Notes: generated by a model not told the origin, from the sequence alone. 54,876 bases of DNA from Phycisphaerales bacterium (GCA_022839625.1 JALHJL010000035.1:1-54876); one strand, 5' to 3'; shown: positions 42,969-51,550, counted from the stretch's first letter. Numbers and translations: made by a program.

Positions 42969-43070
42969 CCCCGAGCAACCCGCGCGGCGTCCCACCGGTT
43001 CCCCCGCCGGTGCTCAGAGGTTCGCTGAAGCGGTCCCCCATGTATGTGCTCCGGCGGGTGCCACTGACAG

Positions 43071-43132
43071 CTTGCTGCCCGCGCTACCTAAAACCCGGGC
43101 GGACAGGCCGCCCGCGGCACCCGACCGAAAGC
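43071..43132. repeat. Dispersed repeat family C, copy 2
   Basis: Plus-strand copy of the element at 23823-23884: CTTGCTGCCCGCGC, then GGGCGGACAGGCCGCCCGCG and GCACCCGACCGAAAGCG. The two copies agree in most positions over about 60 bases, with a gap in the middle. It lies just past the stop of the histidine kinase gene. Confidence 0.7.
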
Positions 43133-43141
43133 GAAGCTGCC

Positions 43142-45544
43142 CTACGGCGCGATCGCCGCCCCCAGCTTCTCCACGAGCGCCGAGGCCGTGTACGGCTTGT
43201 CCACCACGCCCGCCAGCCGCGCGTGCGCAAAACGCGTCGCCGCCTCCTGCTGGCTGTAGCCCGTGGAGAGGATCACCCGCACGTCCGGCCGAATCGCGAC
43301 CAACTCCTGAAAGACCGCCTCGCCGCTCATTCCAGGCATGTTCATGTCGAGCAGGACGGCGTCGACCCGGCCGGCGTTCTGGCGGAAGACTTCGAGCCCG
43401 CGGTGCCCGTCCTGGGCCGTCAGAACGTTGACCCCGCGGCTTTGGAGGATGTCCACGACCAGGTCGCAGATTTGCTCCTCATCGTCGATCACCAGCACCG
43501 TGGAGCCACGCGGCAAGGCGCGCCGCTTCTTCTCGCTGGGGACCGCCGCCGCCGGCACCGCCACGGCCGGCAGGTACACGCGAAAGACGGTGCCTGCCCC
43601 GACCCGGCTGGAGACTCGGATCGCACCGTGGTGTGCCCGCACGATCCCCAGAATCGCCGACAGCCCCAGCCCCCGCCCCGCGAACTTGGTGCTGAAGAAC
43701 GGGTCGAAGATCCGGCTGAGCGTCTCGGCGGACATCCCGCAGCCCGTGTCGCGCACTTCCACGCACACGTATTCGCCGGCACCGATGCGCTGATCCGCAA
43801 ACTCCCGCGCGACCCGGCTCTCGCTCAATACTTCCGTCCAAGTCGACACGGTCACTTCGCCGCCCGCGTCTCCAATGGCCTCCGCCGCGTTGATCAACAG
43901 GTTCATGATGACCTGCTGGATCTGGCTGCTGTCGGCCTTTACCAGCGGCAAGCCGTGCTGCGTGTTGATGTGCAGGGCGATCTTGCGCGGCACGGCCGCC
44001 ACCGCGAAGTCGGCCATCTCCTGCACCAGCGCATTCAAGTCCATGATCTGAACGTCGCACGTCGCACGCCCGGCGTAGGCCAACATCCGCTTCGTCAGGC
44101 CGGTGGCCCGCCGCCCGGCGTTCACCACGCGCTCCAGCAGCGGCTGCGCCGGCGACTCCGCCGGCAGCTTCTCCATCGCCAGCGACGCGTTCCCCATGAT
44201 GCCGACCAGCAGGTTGTTGAAGTCGTGGGCCACCCCGCCCGCCAGGACCCCCAGGCTCTCGAGCTTCTGCGATTGGCGGAGCTGGACCTCCAACCGCTCC
44301 CGCTCCGAGACGTCGCGGATCAACGTCACGATCCGGCGCGTGCCGTCGCCGGTGTCGGGCAGCACGGTGTTGTGCCACTCGCAGGTGATCTTCTCCCCGT
44401 CCCGTCGGCGGTTCCCCATTACCACGCCGCTGCTGCCGCAGCCTCCACTCACCAGGGCGTCCCACATTTCCTTAAACGCCCCGGAGGTCTCCGGCGGCAC
44501 GATCAGCTCGCTCGCCAAGCGCCCAACCGCTTCCTCCGCCGCGTAGCCGAAGATGGCGCGGGCCGCTGGGTTCCACTCGGCGACCCGGCGGTCCCCGGTC
44601 CACACGATGTAGCCCAGCGGCATGCGGGCGACGAGAGACTCGAAGCGCGTGTTGGCCGCCTGTAAGCGTTCCTCGGCTTGTCGGCGCGCGGTCAGGTCGG
44701 TCGCCGTGCCGGTGATGCCGGTCACATTGCCGTAGTCGTCCCGGATGGGCAGGGCATTGATGGTCAAAAAGACGATCGCCCCGTCCTTGCGGACGTGCTC
44801 CATCTCGAGCCGGAAACGCGGCTGGCCGGCGCGCAGCTCGTCCAGCACCTCCCGGGCCTCCGCAACCCGCTCCGGTCGGACGTACTCGAGCATCGAACGT
44901 CCGAGCATCTCCTCGGGCTCGTAGCCGTAAATGGCCCGCGCCGCGTTGTTGACGAACGTCCAGCAGCCCTCCAGGTCCAGCGACCAGATCAGATCGCAGG
45001 AAGTCTCGACCAGATTCCGATACTGGGCCTCGCTGTCACGGAGGGCCTGTTCGGCGCGGCAGCGTTCCGTCACGTCCCGGGCGAAACCGACGAGGATCTT
45101 CGTCGGGCCGTCGCGCAGTACCACCACGGAGCTCTCGAGCTGAACAACATGCCCGTCCTTGTGCCGGTGCAACGTCGCGAAGTGATGCAGCCCGGTCCGC
45201 AGGTACGCGCCATTGCCCCCCTCCCGCAGCGGCGCGCTGACTTCCAGATCGGTCATCTTGATGCGCCGCAGTTCGTCGGCCGAATACCCCACCATCCGAC
45301 AAAAGGCTTCGTTCACCTCCTGGAAGCGATAGTCCTCCCCGAGCACGAAGAACCCGTCCATCGCGCTTTGCAGGATCGCCGCGTTGCGCGCCGCCAGCCG
45401 CTCCAAGTCGCGCAGCCGGTCGCCCTCCACATCCGAAGCGGGTTGCTCGTCACTCAGGGTACGGCGGGCAGTCAGGCGCGGCCACGCGCGTGCTACCAGC
45501 ACTCCCGCCAGCCCCGACGCAACCGCAATGAAGACCCAGATCAT
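43142..45544 (-). CDS. Hybrid sensor histidine kinase with three PAS domains and a receiver
   Basis: 800 residues from the ATG at 45544 (GGAAGAG upstream). One N-terminal membrane segment (MIWVFIAVASGLAGVLVARA). Three PAS domains follow: about 50-170 (DGFFVLGEDYRFQEVN), 178-300 (CDLIWSLDLEGCWTFVNNAA) and 305-430 (GYIVWTGDRRVAEWNPAA). The dimerisation helix has the phospho-histidine in GGVAHDFNNLLVG near 439; the ATPase has N-box NLLINAAEAIG and G-boxes DTGCGMSAETL and GRGLGLSAI. The receiver has its acceptor Asp in LLDMNMPGMSG near 730 and the Lys in VDKPYT. No separate response regulator is adjacent. Target unknown. Confidence 0.93.
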   Translation of the reverse strand: MIWVFIAVASGLAGVLVARAWPRLTARRTLSDEQPASDVEGDRLRDLERLAARNAAILQSAMDGFFVLGEDYRFQEVNEAFCRMVGYSADELRRIKMTDLEVSAPLREGGNGAYLRTGLHHFATLHRHKDGHVVQLESSVVVLRDGPTKILVGFARDVTERCRAEQALRDSEAQYRNLVETSCDLIWSLDLEGCWTFVNNAARAIYGYEPEEMLGRSMLEYVRPERVAEAREVLDELRAGQPRFRLEMEHVRKDGAIVFLTINALPIRDDYGNVTGITGTATDLTARRQAEERLQAANTRFESLVARMPLGYIVWTGDRRVAEWNPAARAIFGYAAEEAVGRLASELIVPPETSGAFKEMWDALVSGGCGSSGVVMGNRRRDGEKITCEWHNTVLPDTGDGTRRIVTLIRDVSERERLEVQLRQSQKLESLGVLAGGVAHDFNNLLVGIMGNASLAMEKLPAESPAQPLLERVVNAGRRATGLTKRMLAYAGRATCDVQIMDLNALVQEMADFAVAAVPRKIALHINTQHGLPLVKADSSQIQQVIMNLLINAAEAIGDAGGEVTVSTWTEVLSESRVAREFADQRIGAGEYVCVEVRDTGCGMSAETLSRIFDPFFSTKFAGRGLGLSAILGIVRAHHGAIRVSSRVGAGTVFRVYLPAVAVPAAAVPSEKKRRALPRGSTVLVIDDEEQICDLVVDILQSRGVNVLTAQDGHRGLEVFRQNAGRVDAVLLDMNMPGMSGEAVFQELVAIRPDVRVILSTGYSQQEAATRFAHARLAGVVDKPYTASALVEKLGAAIAP

Positions 45545-45592
45545 GAAACTCTTCCCACATCAACACAAACAGGCCTGGCCGTAATGGCCTAG

Positions 45593-45598
45593 ATTATC
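45593..45598 (-). promoter_or_regulatory. GATAAT -10-like element ahead of the histidine kinase
   Basis: GATAAT on the minus strand (within TGGATGATAATC), about 50 bases before the start at 45544. No -35 was identified. Confidence 0.3.
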
Positions 45599-45682
45599 AT
45601 CCAGATGTCGCCGAAGGCGATTCGACGACGCGGGCCTCTTCGATGCACGCTGCTGCTTCCTCCGCACGACCGGGGCCGGTAT

Positions 45683-46972
45683 GCTCGACCCTAACACGGG
45701 GTCGGGGCGTACCCGACCAAGGCGCAGACCGGTTCTAGAAGTCCTAGAACACCATCAAGGAGGATCGAGTGTGCCAGCGTACGAACGATTCACGGTTGAC
45801 GAGCTCGACGCGATCCGTAAGCTGTCCTACCGGGACGCGAACCGTCAGTTCCGCGTCGGGTACCGGGTGTGGGCAAGAATCCGCAGAGACCCCACGTTCC
45901 TTCCTACCCGGTACCTCGACCCGCGAGCAAGCACTCAGTTGGCTGAGGTCGTGCTGGGAAAGGTCAAGGAGGCTCCTCACCTGTCCGCCGGCCGACTTGC
46001 CGCGGCGCTCGGTCTGCGCACTGAGGGGGTACAAGGTGTCCTCCGAGCAGCAGGCCTCAACAAACTCAACGCTCGTCTGCAGTTCGCGGGCTATCAAGTC
46101 GAGGCTGTCCGACCCCTTCAAGTTGCTCGCCTCCGTCGAATCCTGGCGGCATCTCCTGGGTCTCTCACGCACCAGGACTACAAGACTTTCGGTTATTTGC
46201 GCGGGAAGCACGGAGCGGCGCAAAAACGGGTTGGTGGATACGTGGTCGTCGATAGTCTTACCGGCTTCGCCGCCCTGTACCTCAGCAATCGGCCGTGCGC
46301 GGCTGAGGCGGTTGCTGCCCTCCGAAAGTACTGTAAGACAAGCCCTTTTAGGCTGCACGGGCTCGTGCTCACCGACAACGGGGCCGACTTCTGTGGCCAC
46401 GAGTACAGCACGGCCGTCGCCGAGGAATTCGGGTGCTACCACCGAACGACGCAGGTCAACCACCCGTGGTCGAACGGCAAAGTCGAGGCCCTCAATAAGA
46501 CGCTCAAGTACACATGCTTCCCAGCCCTCGGCTTCGCGGCCGAGAAAGACTGGAGCACGATCGCCGCGGCCGTCGACGCGTGGATGCTTTGGTACAACAC
46601 GCGACGGGCGCACACGGGGTGGGTCAACCAGGGGCTTCCGCCGGTCGCGTTCTACGAGCTCTGGAAAAAAACGCCCGGCGACGAGGCAGAGAAGCTCCTG
46701 AATCTCGGCCTCCTGAAGCTTGACAGTGAGTGGCGCATCCGTATGATGGGCAGCGACTCGGGCAACGCTGGCGAGCGACCCGAGGGCTCACGTGCACGAG
46801 GGCAGGACACCCAGCAGGGCGGCCTGCCCTTTGCCTTCGTGCTGGAGCGCCGCGAGTTGGCCAAGTACACCGAGGCCACGGGGACCATCGAGGCGGCCAA
46901 GGCACGTGCACGGGAGCAACAAACGCATTCTCTGGCTCTCTGCAAGTGACAGACCCCGTGTTAGGGTCGAGC
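45683..46972 (+). mobile_element. IS element with perfect 21-bp terminal inverted repeats, IS481-like
   Basis: Left end 45683-45703 begins GCTCGACCCTAACACGGGG; the right end 46952-46972 is its exact reverse complement over 21 bases. One transposase gene fills the 1290-base element. Flanks read TAT at the left and GTCTTCG at the right; no clear target-site duplication was found by eye. Base composition inside is less GC-rich than the neighbours. A perfect seven-base hairpin (GTTCTAG/CTAGAAC at 45732-45750) lies between the left end and the gene. Confidence 0.9.
45771..46949 (+). CDS. DDE transposase, IS481/integrase-core type
   Basis: 392 residues from a GTG at 45771 with AAGGAGG at 45758-45764. 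An N-terminal DNA-binding part (VLGKVKEAPHLSAGRLAAALGLRTEGVQGVL) is followed by the RNase-H-like catalytic core: the first Asp in GGYVVVDSLTGFAALYL, the second in LVLTDNGADFCGHEY, and the third acidic residue (Glu) in WSNGKVEALNKTLKY. WYNTRRAHTGWVNQGLPPV is the usual tail of the core. All catalytic residues are present, so it could be active. The only gene of the element. Confidence 0.92.
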   Translation: MPAYERFTVDELDAIRKLSYRDANRQFRVGYRVWARIRRDPTFLPTRYLDPRASTQLAEVVLGKVKEAPHLSAGRLAAALGLRTEGVQGVLRAAGLNKLNARLQFAGYQVEAVRPLQVARLRRILAASPGSLTHQDYKTFGYLRGKHGAAQKRVGGYVVVDSLTGFAALYLSNRPCAAEAVAALRKYCKTSPFRLHGLVLTDNGADFCGHEYSTAVAEEFGCYHRTTQVNHPWSNGKVEALNKTLKYTCFPALGFAAEKDWSTIAAAVDAWMLWYNTRRAHTGWVNQGLPPVAFYELWKKTPGDEAEKLLNLGLLKLDSEWRIRMMGSDSGNAGERPEGSRARGQDTQQGGLPFAFVLERRELAKYTEATGTIEAAKARAREQQTHSLALCK

Positions 46973-47083
46973 GTCTTCGACTGACCGGCCCAGGAGCCCC
47001 ATTGTCGGGCGGAACAGGGCGTCAGCGTTGCGGAACTTTGCAACCGGCACGCATCAGTGCGTTTGCCTTCTGATGCCAGGCGG

Positions 47084-49336
47084 CTACTTCCATCCGCAGG
47101 TTCTTGTGCTGACGCGCCAATTCGATCCGCTTGTCGGCACAGCAACATATTCATACGCGCGTGCCAGCCCATTCCAGAACCTAGTTTCCTCCAGGGCGTT
47201 CAGCGCCATTGTAAACTCGTGTTTCGCATCTGCAAAACGACCTTCCAGAGCCGCGCAACGCCCCAAGTGCATATGGGTCGTTCCAACGCTGGTCCGATCG
47301 CCGATCTCCGCCGCCAGCGCCAGCGCCCGCCGGTAGTACACCTGGGCCTCCTCGTACCGCTCTTGCTCGGCAAGCACATTGCCCATCCCGTTGTACGGGC
47401 CAACCAGGAGTGTCAATCCCCCATATTCCCTGTGTGTCTCGATTGCACGCTGAAACGCTCGTTCCGCGTCTGCCAACCGTCCGAGCCGGAAGAGCACGAA
47501 CCCAAGATTGTTGCAAATCTGTGCGCCTTCGGCGGTCAGCCCCAATTCATCCGCCTTCCGGCCGGCGTCCCGATAATGTGCCTCCGCCGCCTCGTAGTCG
47601 CCACGGAAGTAGTTCATCGCGCCCAGGTTCGCCAACGATTCCACGCTGTATCGCGCATCGCCCCACTCGACGGCGAGCGCCTGCTGCCGCCGGTGACGTG
47701 CTTCCGCCGCCTCATACCGTCCCAGCCGCGCCAAGCACACGCCCATGAAGCCGATCGCCTCGGCGAAGTCCGGCGCCAGCGCGATGGCCTTTTCGCCTAA
47801 CGAAATTGCATGCTCATATTCGCCGCGAAGATACGCCTGCCTTGCGAGAACCAGGTGCTCCCGGGCACTCAGAGGAACTGCCGGCGGCCGCCGTGTGGAT
47901 TGCGCTCCCAATTTGAGCTCCCGCGCGACTCGCTCGAACAGCGCCCGTTCGAGGCTGGGGAGGTTTGCCAGCGGCCCCTCCACTCGCGCGACGGCTTCCG
48001 CCACCTCTCGACCCACCCGCCAGGCCTCCGCGTCGATGCGGACGTTGCCGCCGTCCCGGCTGAACCGGCCGAGGATAACCGTCCCGGCGCCGACCATCCG
48101 GGCAGCGTCGAGCACGCGCGCACGCTCCGCCAGTTCGCCGGCTGGATCGACTCGCCGCACCAACGCCGCCAGTCCATCCTGGTCAGCGACGTATACCCCC
48201 GGAGTCTCCGAGAGTGCGCGTGACAGGTAATTGGCGACCGCATCGCCGAGCCAGTCGTCGTCCGCCACGCCGCCGTCGTTGTGGAAGGGCAGAACGCCTA
48301 TCCCACGGGGCTGCAACTCGTCGACGCGCTGCGGGGCTTGTGCGGGAACGTGCCGTTCCTGAGGAAAATCGAGATGGGCGATGACGGTCGCGGCGTCCTC
48401 GGAGCGCTCGTGCGGCTCGATCGCCAGGAGGCGCAGGATCAGGGCCACGAGCCAGGACGGCGTGTCGTCCGCAGCGTCCGACGGCCAGGCCGCCGGCCGG
48501 CATTGCAGGTCGATGAGCTGTTGAAAGACTTGCGTAGTAGCATGAGGAAGCCGGCCGATGACCAGGTGGTAGAGCGTGGCGCCCAGCGAATACAGGTCGG
48601 CGCGCGGGCCGACTTTCGCGCCGGACCGAAACATCTCCGGGGCGGTGTACGCCCGCGTGCCCACCGCGCCGGCGTCGCCGCGCTCGTGGGCAAGACCGGC
48701 AACCCCCAGGTCCGACACGCGCACGTGCCCGTCAACTCCGAGCAGCAGGTTCCCCGGCTTGATGTCGCGGTGGACGAGGCCGGCGGCGTGAATCGCGACC
48801 AGCCCGGATGCAGCGTCCCGCGCGACCTGTACCGCCTGTTGCCAGGCCAGGCGCTGGCCCGCGGCCACAATCTCCCCCAGATTCACGCCGTCCACGTACT
48901 CCATCACGAAGTACCAGAGTCCGCTTATTACGTCGCAGTCGAGCACACGCACGACGTTGGGATCGCGCACCCGGAATCCAGCCCGCGCTTCATTGCGCAG
49001 GCGACGGACGGCGGCGTCCGTGAAGTCGCCGACACGTTGCGGCAGAACCTTCACGACGCATACGTGGCTCAAGAAGACATGCTCGGCGAGATAGGTGATT
49101 CCATGCGCCCCTTCGCCCAGACGTTCGATGAGACGGTACTTGCCGCGCAACACCCCGTCTTGGGCAACGCCGGGTATCGTGGGGGCGCCGCTCGTTGCCG
49201 ATCCGGCGCGCGACGCCCGGGGAGTTGGAAGAAGGAACCCGCAGCCCCCGCACCCGTTGAGGCGCGCGCCGACGGGGCGTAGCGAGCCCCGCTGCCCGCA
49301 GTGTGCGCACGTCGAGGGGTCGCTGGCAGGGTGCAT
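47084..49336 (-). CDS. Ser/Thr kinase-like protein with zinc ribbon, TolB/FlgO-like and TPR domains
   Basis: 750 residues. Residues 10-35 form a zinc ribbon (CAHCG and GCGGCG). The kinase domain starts near 65: LGEGAHGITYLAEH, VVKVLPQ, catalytic HRDIKPGN near 189. The Mg-binding motif is SDLG (near 207) instead of DFG, a known tolerated variant. Residues about 350-480 (GIGVLPFHNDGGVADDDWLGDAV, MVGAGTVILGRFSRDGGNVRIDAEA) resemble the TolB-like domain of adenylate-cyclase/kinase fusions. TPR units follow from about 500. No membrane segment. The last 13 or so residues look out of frame: after about 47140 another frame continues the helical protein (IELARQHKNLRMEVAAWHQK) to a stop at 47022, so the 3' end seems frameshifted. 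Confidence 0.85.
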   Translation of the reverse strand: MHPASDPSTCAHCGQRGSLRPVGARLNGCGGCGFLLPTPRASRAGSATSGAPTIPGVAQDGVLRGKYRLIERLGEGAHGITYLAEHVFLSHVCVVKVLPQRVGDFTDAAVRRLRNEARAGFRVRDPNVVRVLDCDVISGLWYFVMEYVDGVNLGEIVAAGQRLAWQQAVQVARDAASGLVAIHAAGLVHRDIKPGNLLLGVDGHVRVSDLGVAGLAHERGDAGAVGTRAYTAPEMFRSGAKVGPRADLYSLGATLYHLVIGRLPHATTQVFQQLIDLQCRPAAWPSDAADDTPSWLVALILRLLAIEPHERSEDAATVIAHLDFPQERHVPAQAPQRVDELQPRGIGVLPFHNDGGVADDDWLGDAVANYLSRALSETPGVYVADQDGLAALVRRVDPAGELAERARVLDAARMVGAGTVILGRFSRDGGNVRIDAEAWRVGREVAEAVARVEGPLANLPSLERALFERVARELKLGAQSTRRPPAVPLSAREHLVLARQAYLRGEYEHAISLGEKAIALAPDFAEAIGFMGVCLARLGRYEAAEARHRRQQALAVEWGDARYSVESLANLGAMNYFRGDYEAAEAHYRDAGRKADELGLTAEGAQICNNLGFVLFRLGRLADAERAFQRAIETHREYGGLTLLVGPYNGMGNVLAEQERYEEAQVYYRRALALAAEIGDRTSVGTTHMHLGRCAALEGRFADAKHEFTMALNALEETRFWNGLARAYEYVAVPTSGSNWRVSTRTCGWK

Positions 49337-49435
49337 TTCGCCACTTCCGGGCTCAGCGCCGACGGGAAACCGTCACCGCTCGCGCAGCAGGGGATATCTG
49401 CCTCTGCGCCAAGGCAGAAAATCGCCCAATTCCAC

Positions 49436-49463
49436 TTGACTTGCAAGTATTATCGGCTATGTT
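49436..49463 (+). promoter_or_regulatory. Sigma-70-like promoter (TTGACT - 16 - TATGTT)
   Basis: TTGACT at 49436-49441 and TATGTT at 49458-49463 are separated by 16 bases in a locally AT-rich stretch. It is the only site in the window with a good -35 and a good -10. It points away from the kinase gene toward the 22-codon ORF. Confidence 0.55.
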
Positions 49464-49489
49464 TCACACACGAGCGAGAGGTTTTCTGT

Positions 49490-49540
49490 CTCACGGTAAA
49501 CGACAGCAATTTCGTTGGCCCATCAACTTTTCACCGTGAG
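49490..49540. repeat. Eight-base inverted repeat in the leader region
   Basis: CTCACGGT at 49490-49497 pairs with ACCGTGAG at 49533-49540 across 35 bases. It could be an RNA stem in a leader starting near 49470 or an operator. Confidence 0.6.
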
Positions 49541-49602
49541 CGGTAACGTAAGGCGCTGTGATTAGCTCATCGTGGCAGCGCGTCTGATCCTGTGTTGACG
49601 CC

Positions 49603-49633
49603 CGGGATGGTGCGCGCGGTGCGCGCGATCCCG
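49603..49633 (+). promoter_or_regulatory. Very stable hairpin just upstream of a Shine-Dalgarno
   Basis: CGGGAT at 49603-49608 pairs with ATCCCG at 49628-49633, enclosing GCGCGC/GCGCGC around a three-base loop. It ends seven bases before AGGAGG at 49641-49646. It could modulate access to that ribosome binding site. Confidence 0.6.
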
Positions 49634-49652
49634 ACCGACTAGGAGGTTGGCA

Positions 49653-49721
49653 ATGGACATCGTAATGATTGTGAACTTCATCCTCGGTTTCATCGACCAG
49701 ATCACCTGCTCCGCCTGGTAG
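49653..49721 (+). CDS. Putative 22-residue hydrophobic peptide
   Basis: ATG at 49653, six bases after a consensus AGGAGG, stop TAG at 49719-49721. The peptide is MDIVMIVNFILGFIDQITCS followed by AW: a hydrophobic helix-like stretch with one Cys and one Trp near the C-terminus. It lies downstream of a promoter-like pair and two inverted repeats, and has no homologue I recognise. A second frame (49732-49782, GTG start, 16 residues) follows without a good ribosome binding site. Alternatives are a leader peptide, a membrane micropeptide or chance; the strong Shine-Dalgarno is the main evidence for translation. Confidence 0.4.
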   Translation: MDIVMIVNFILGFIDQITCSAW

Positions 49722-49889
49722 GCCGTACGCCGTGATCGAAGTAATCACCGATCTCGACGATCTCGCCGTAGACTCGCGGTAGTTCCTGCCCGCGCGGTCA
49801 CGCCGCGGCGAGTTTCTCACGCCATCAGGGGGGAAGCGTTGATGTTTTGCAGCCGTTCCGATTTCGCACTATACCCGTGCTGTATCTGA

Positions 49890-51521
49890 CTACCCCCCGC
49901 CACCCTGGCGCTGGGCGTTCGCACTGCCACAGGCCCACGCCGCCTGGTCTCCCGCGACATAGGCTTCCTCTATGAGTACCTCGAACGCGGGCCGCTGCCC
50001 GGCACCCATCGGCAGCGCGCAGATTCGCTCGCGCGCCAGATCCACTTTCTCGACCAGACGCTCCAGCCGCGCCACGTCTGCCGCGGAGCCGCCGGCGCCG
50101 GCTACTCGCTCGAGTGCCGGCCGCAGGCGTCGGAGATGCCCGCTGCCCGCACTCAGTGCGTCCACCGCTCCCGTGAGATCACCGGCAGCGTATGCCCGAT
50201 GGGCCAGTTCGGCAGCGCGCACCCACTCCACGGCGACGCGATGCAGGTCGATCGCGAAGCGCAGCGGCGCTTCCGGGTCCGGCAGCAGTGCGTCGGCCTC
50301 GTCGCACAGGCGCAGAACTGCGTCGCCCGCAGCGCCGCAAGCCTCTGTCCGCCATACCCGCCAAAGCAAGAAGGGGTTCTGACGGATCACGAGGTTGTCG
50401 CGCATCCTCCGCCAAGTGCCCGGCGCGAGGAGCGTGGCGGTCGCCGGGATCCGGTTGCCCAGGATGTCCGCGGCGCGGGCGTACGCCTCACCGCCCTCCG
50501 CCGCGACGGTCGCGGCCCAATCCTGGCCATGCGCCAGGCGGCGACCGGCGGCGAGGATCAGCGGCCAGGTGCTGGCGTAGTTTGTGAAGTAGCAGAGCTC
50601 CCAGGTTGTAACCAGCACGCCGAGCGCGCCTGCGGCGAGAGCGTCCTCACGATGTTCGTCGATGTTGGCCTGGGAGGCGCGCAGGAAGCACCAGCTCGCG
50701 TTATACGTCTGGATGCTGGGGCAACAAACGACGTCGAAACCGCGCTCGCGGAAGACCCGCGTGCTCTCGCGTGGCCGTGAGAAGTACTGCCAGTCGAAGA
50801 TCACGGTTTGCCGCGGAATGGCGTCGAGGGCCTGCGGATGCTGGAGAAGCATGTCACCCCACAGGCACGGCCTTCGCCCACGCTCGAGGACGAAGCGGCA
50901 CAGTGGGCCGAAGTACTCCCCGTACAAGCCGCCCTTCCCGACCTGCGCCACCCGTGCGGCACACCGCGGGCACTGCCCGAGCTGTCGCGTTTCGTCGCCT
51001 CCCAGGTGCACCCACTCGTCGTCGAAGACCTCCAGGACGTCGCTCACCAGGTCGCGCGCGAACGCCGCGCATTCGGGGCGAGTAGCGCACATCTGCACGC
51101 CGCCGAAGCCCGCCGCGCCTTCCGCGAGCCACTGCCCGCCTTCGGAACGGATGAAACCCTCCAGGTGGCCCAGAGTGTTCAGGAACGGGATGATCCGCAC
51201 CCCGGCCTGGCCGCGCTGCTCTCCAGTGCCCGCCTGCAACTGCCGCACGGCCTCAGGCGTCAGGCAACCCGGGCCGGCGGCCCACGGTGCGGACGGATAC
51301 GCGAAGCGGTACTCCAGGTAGAGCCCGACGGCGTTGTAGCCCGCCGCCGCCGACCGCCGCAGAATCTCGCCGAGCGCGTCCTGGTGCGGCGACTGCTCGC
51401 GAGCGATGTCGTACATCCAGCCGATGAAGTTCACCGGGGTCATTCTAGGCACGGGGCGCTGATTCGGCCACCACGGGGGCGCTGCCGCCGGCGCGGCGGA
51501 CGTACGCGGCAAGTCCGCCAT
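49890..51521 (-). CDS. GH20-type glycoside hydrolase (beta-N-acetylhexosaminidase-like)
   Basis: 543 residues from the ATG at 51521; an in-frame ATG at 51443 is possible. No signal peptide, so a cytoplasmic enzyme is likely. The TIM-barrel shows AAAGYNAVGLYLEYRFAYPS, RIIPFLNTLGHLEGFIRSEG and the GH20 catalytic motif EWVHLGGDETRQLG near residue 170, with the Asp-Glu pair that handles the acetamido group and acid catalysis. Later PCLWGDMLLQHPQAL and LVTTWELCYFTNYAS are further barrel strands. The last 150 residues are helical. It probably trims N-acetyl-hexosamine ends; exact substrate unknown. Several Cys residues are unusual for a secreted enzyme and fit the cytoplasm. Confidence 0.85.
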   Translation of the reverse strand: MADLPRTSAAPAAAPPWWPNQRPVPRMTPVNFIGWMYDIAREQSPHQDALGEILRRSAAAGYNAVGLYLEYRFAYPSAPWAAGPGCLTPEAVRQLQAGTGEQRGQAGVRIIPFLNTLGHLEGFIRSEGGQWLAEGAAGFGGVQMCATRPECAAFARDLVSDVLEVFDDEWVHLGGDETRQLGQCPRCAARVAQVGKGGLYGEYFGPLCRFVLERGRRPCLWGDMLLQHPQALDAIPRQTVIFDWQYFSRPRESTRVFRERGFDVVCCPSIQTYNASWCFLRASQANIDEHREDALAAGALGVLVTTWELCYFTNYASTWPLILAAGRRLAHGQDWAATVAAEGGEAYARAADILGNRIPATATLLAPGTWRRMRDNLVIRQNPFLLWRVWRTEACGAAGDAVLRLCDEADALLPDPEAPLRFAIDLHRVAVEWVRAAELAHRAYAAGDLTGAVDALSAGSGHLRRLRPALERVAGAGGSAADVARLERLVEKVDLARERICALPMGAGQRPAFEVLIEEAYVAGDQAAWACGSANAQRQGGGG

Positions 51522-51544
51522 TGGGAGTATTCAGTCCGTCGTGA

Positions 51545-51550
51545 TATGAT
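51545..51550 (+). promoter_or_regulatory. TATGAT -10-like element ahead of the TlpA-like gene
   Basis: TATGAT lies 72 bases before the start at 51623. No -35 was identified. Confidence 0.3.

Noticed and set aside
49545..49612. tRNA-like string (GATTAGCTCATCGTGGCAGC followed by GCGTCTGATCC)
   Set aside because: It resembles a D-arm and the start of an anticodon arm, but no T-arm, acceptor stem or CCA-side pairing can be drawn. At most a decayed tRNA fragment.
49732..49782. Second tiny frame (GTG start, 16 residues) after the 22-codon ORF
   Set aside because: No Shine-Dalgarno at the right distance and a strongly acidic sequence without any other support.
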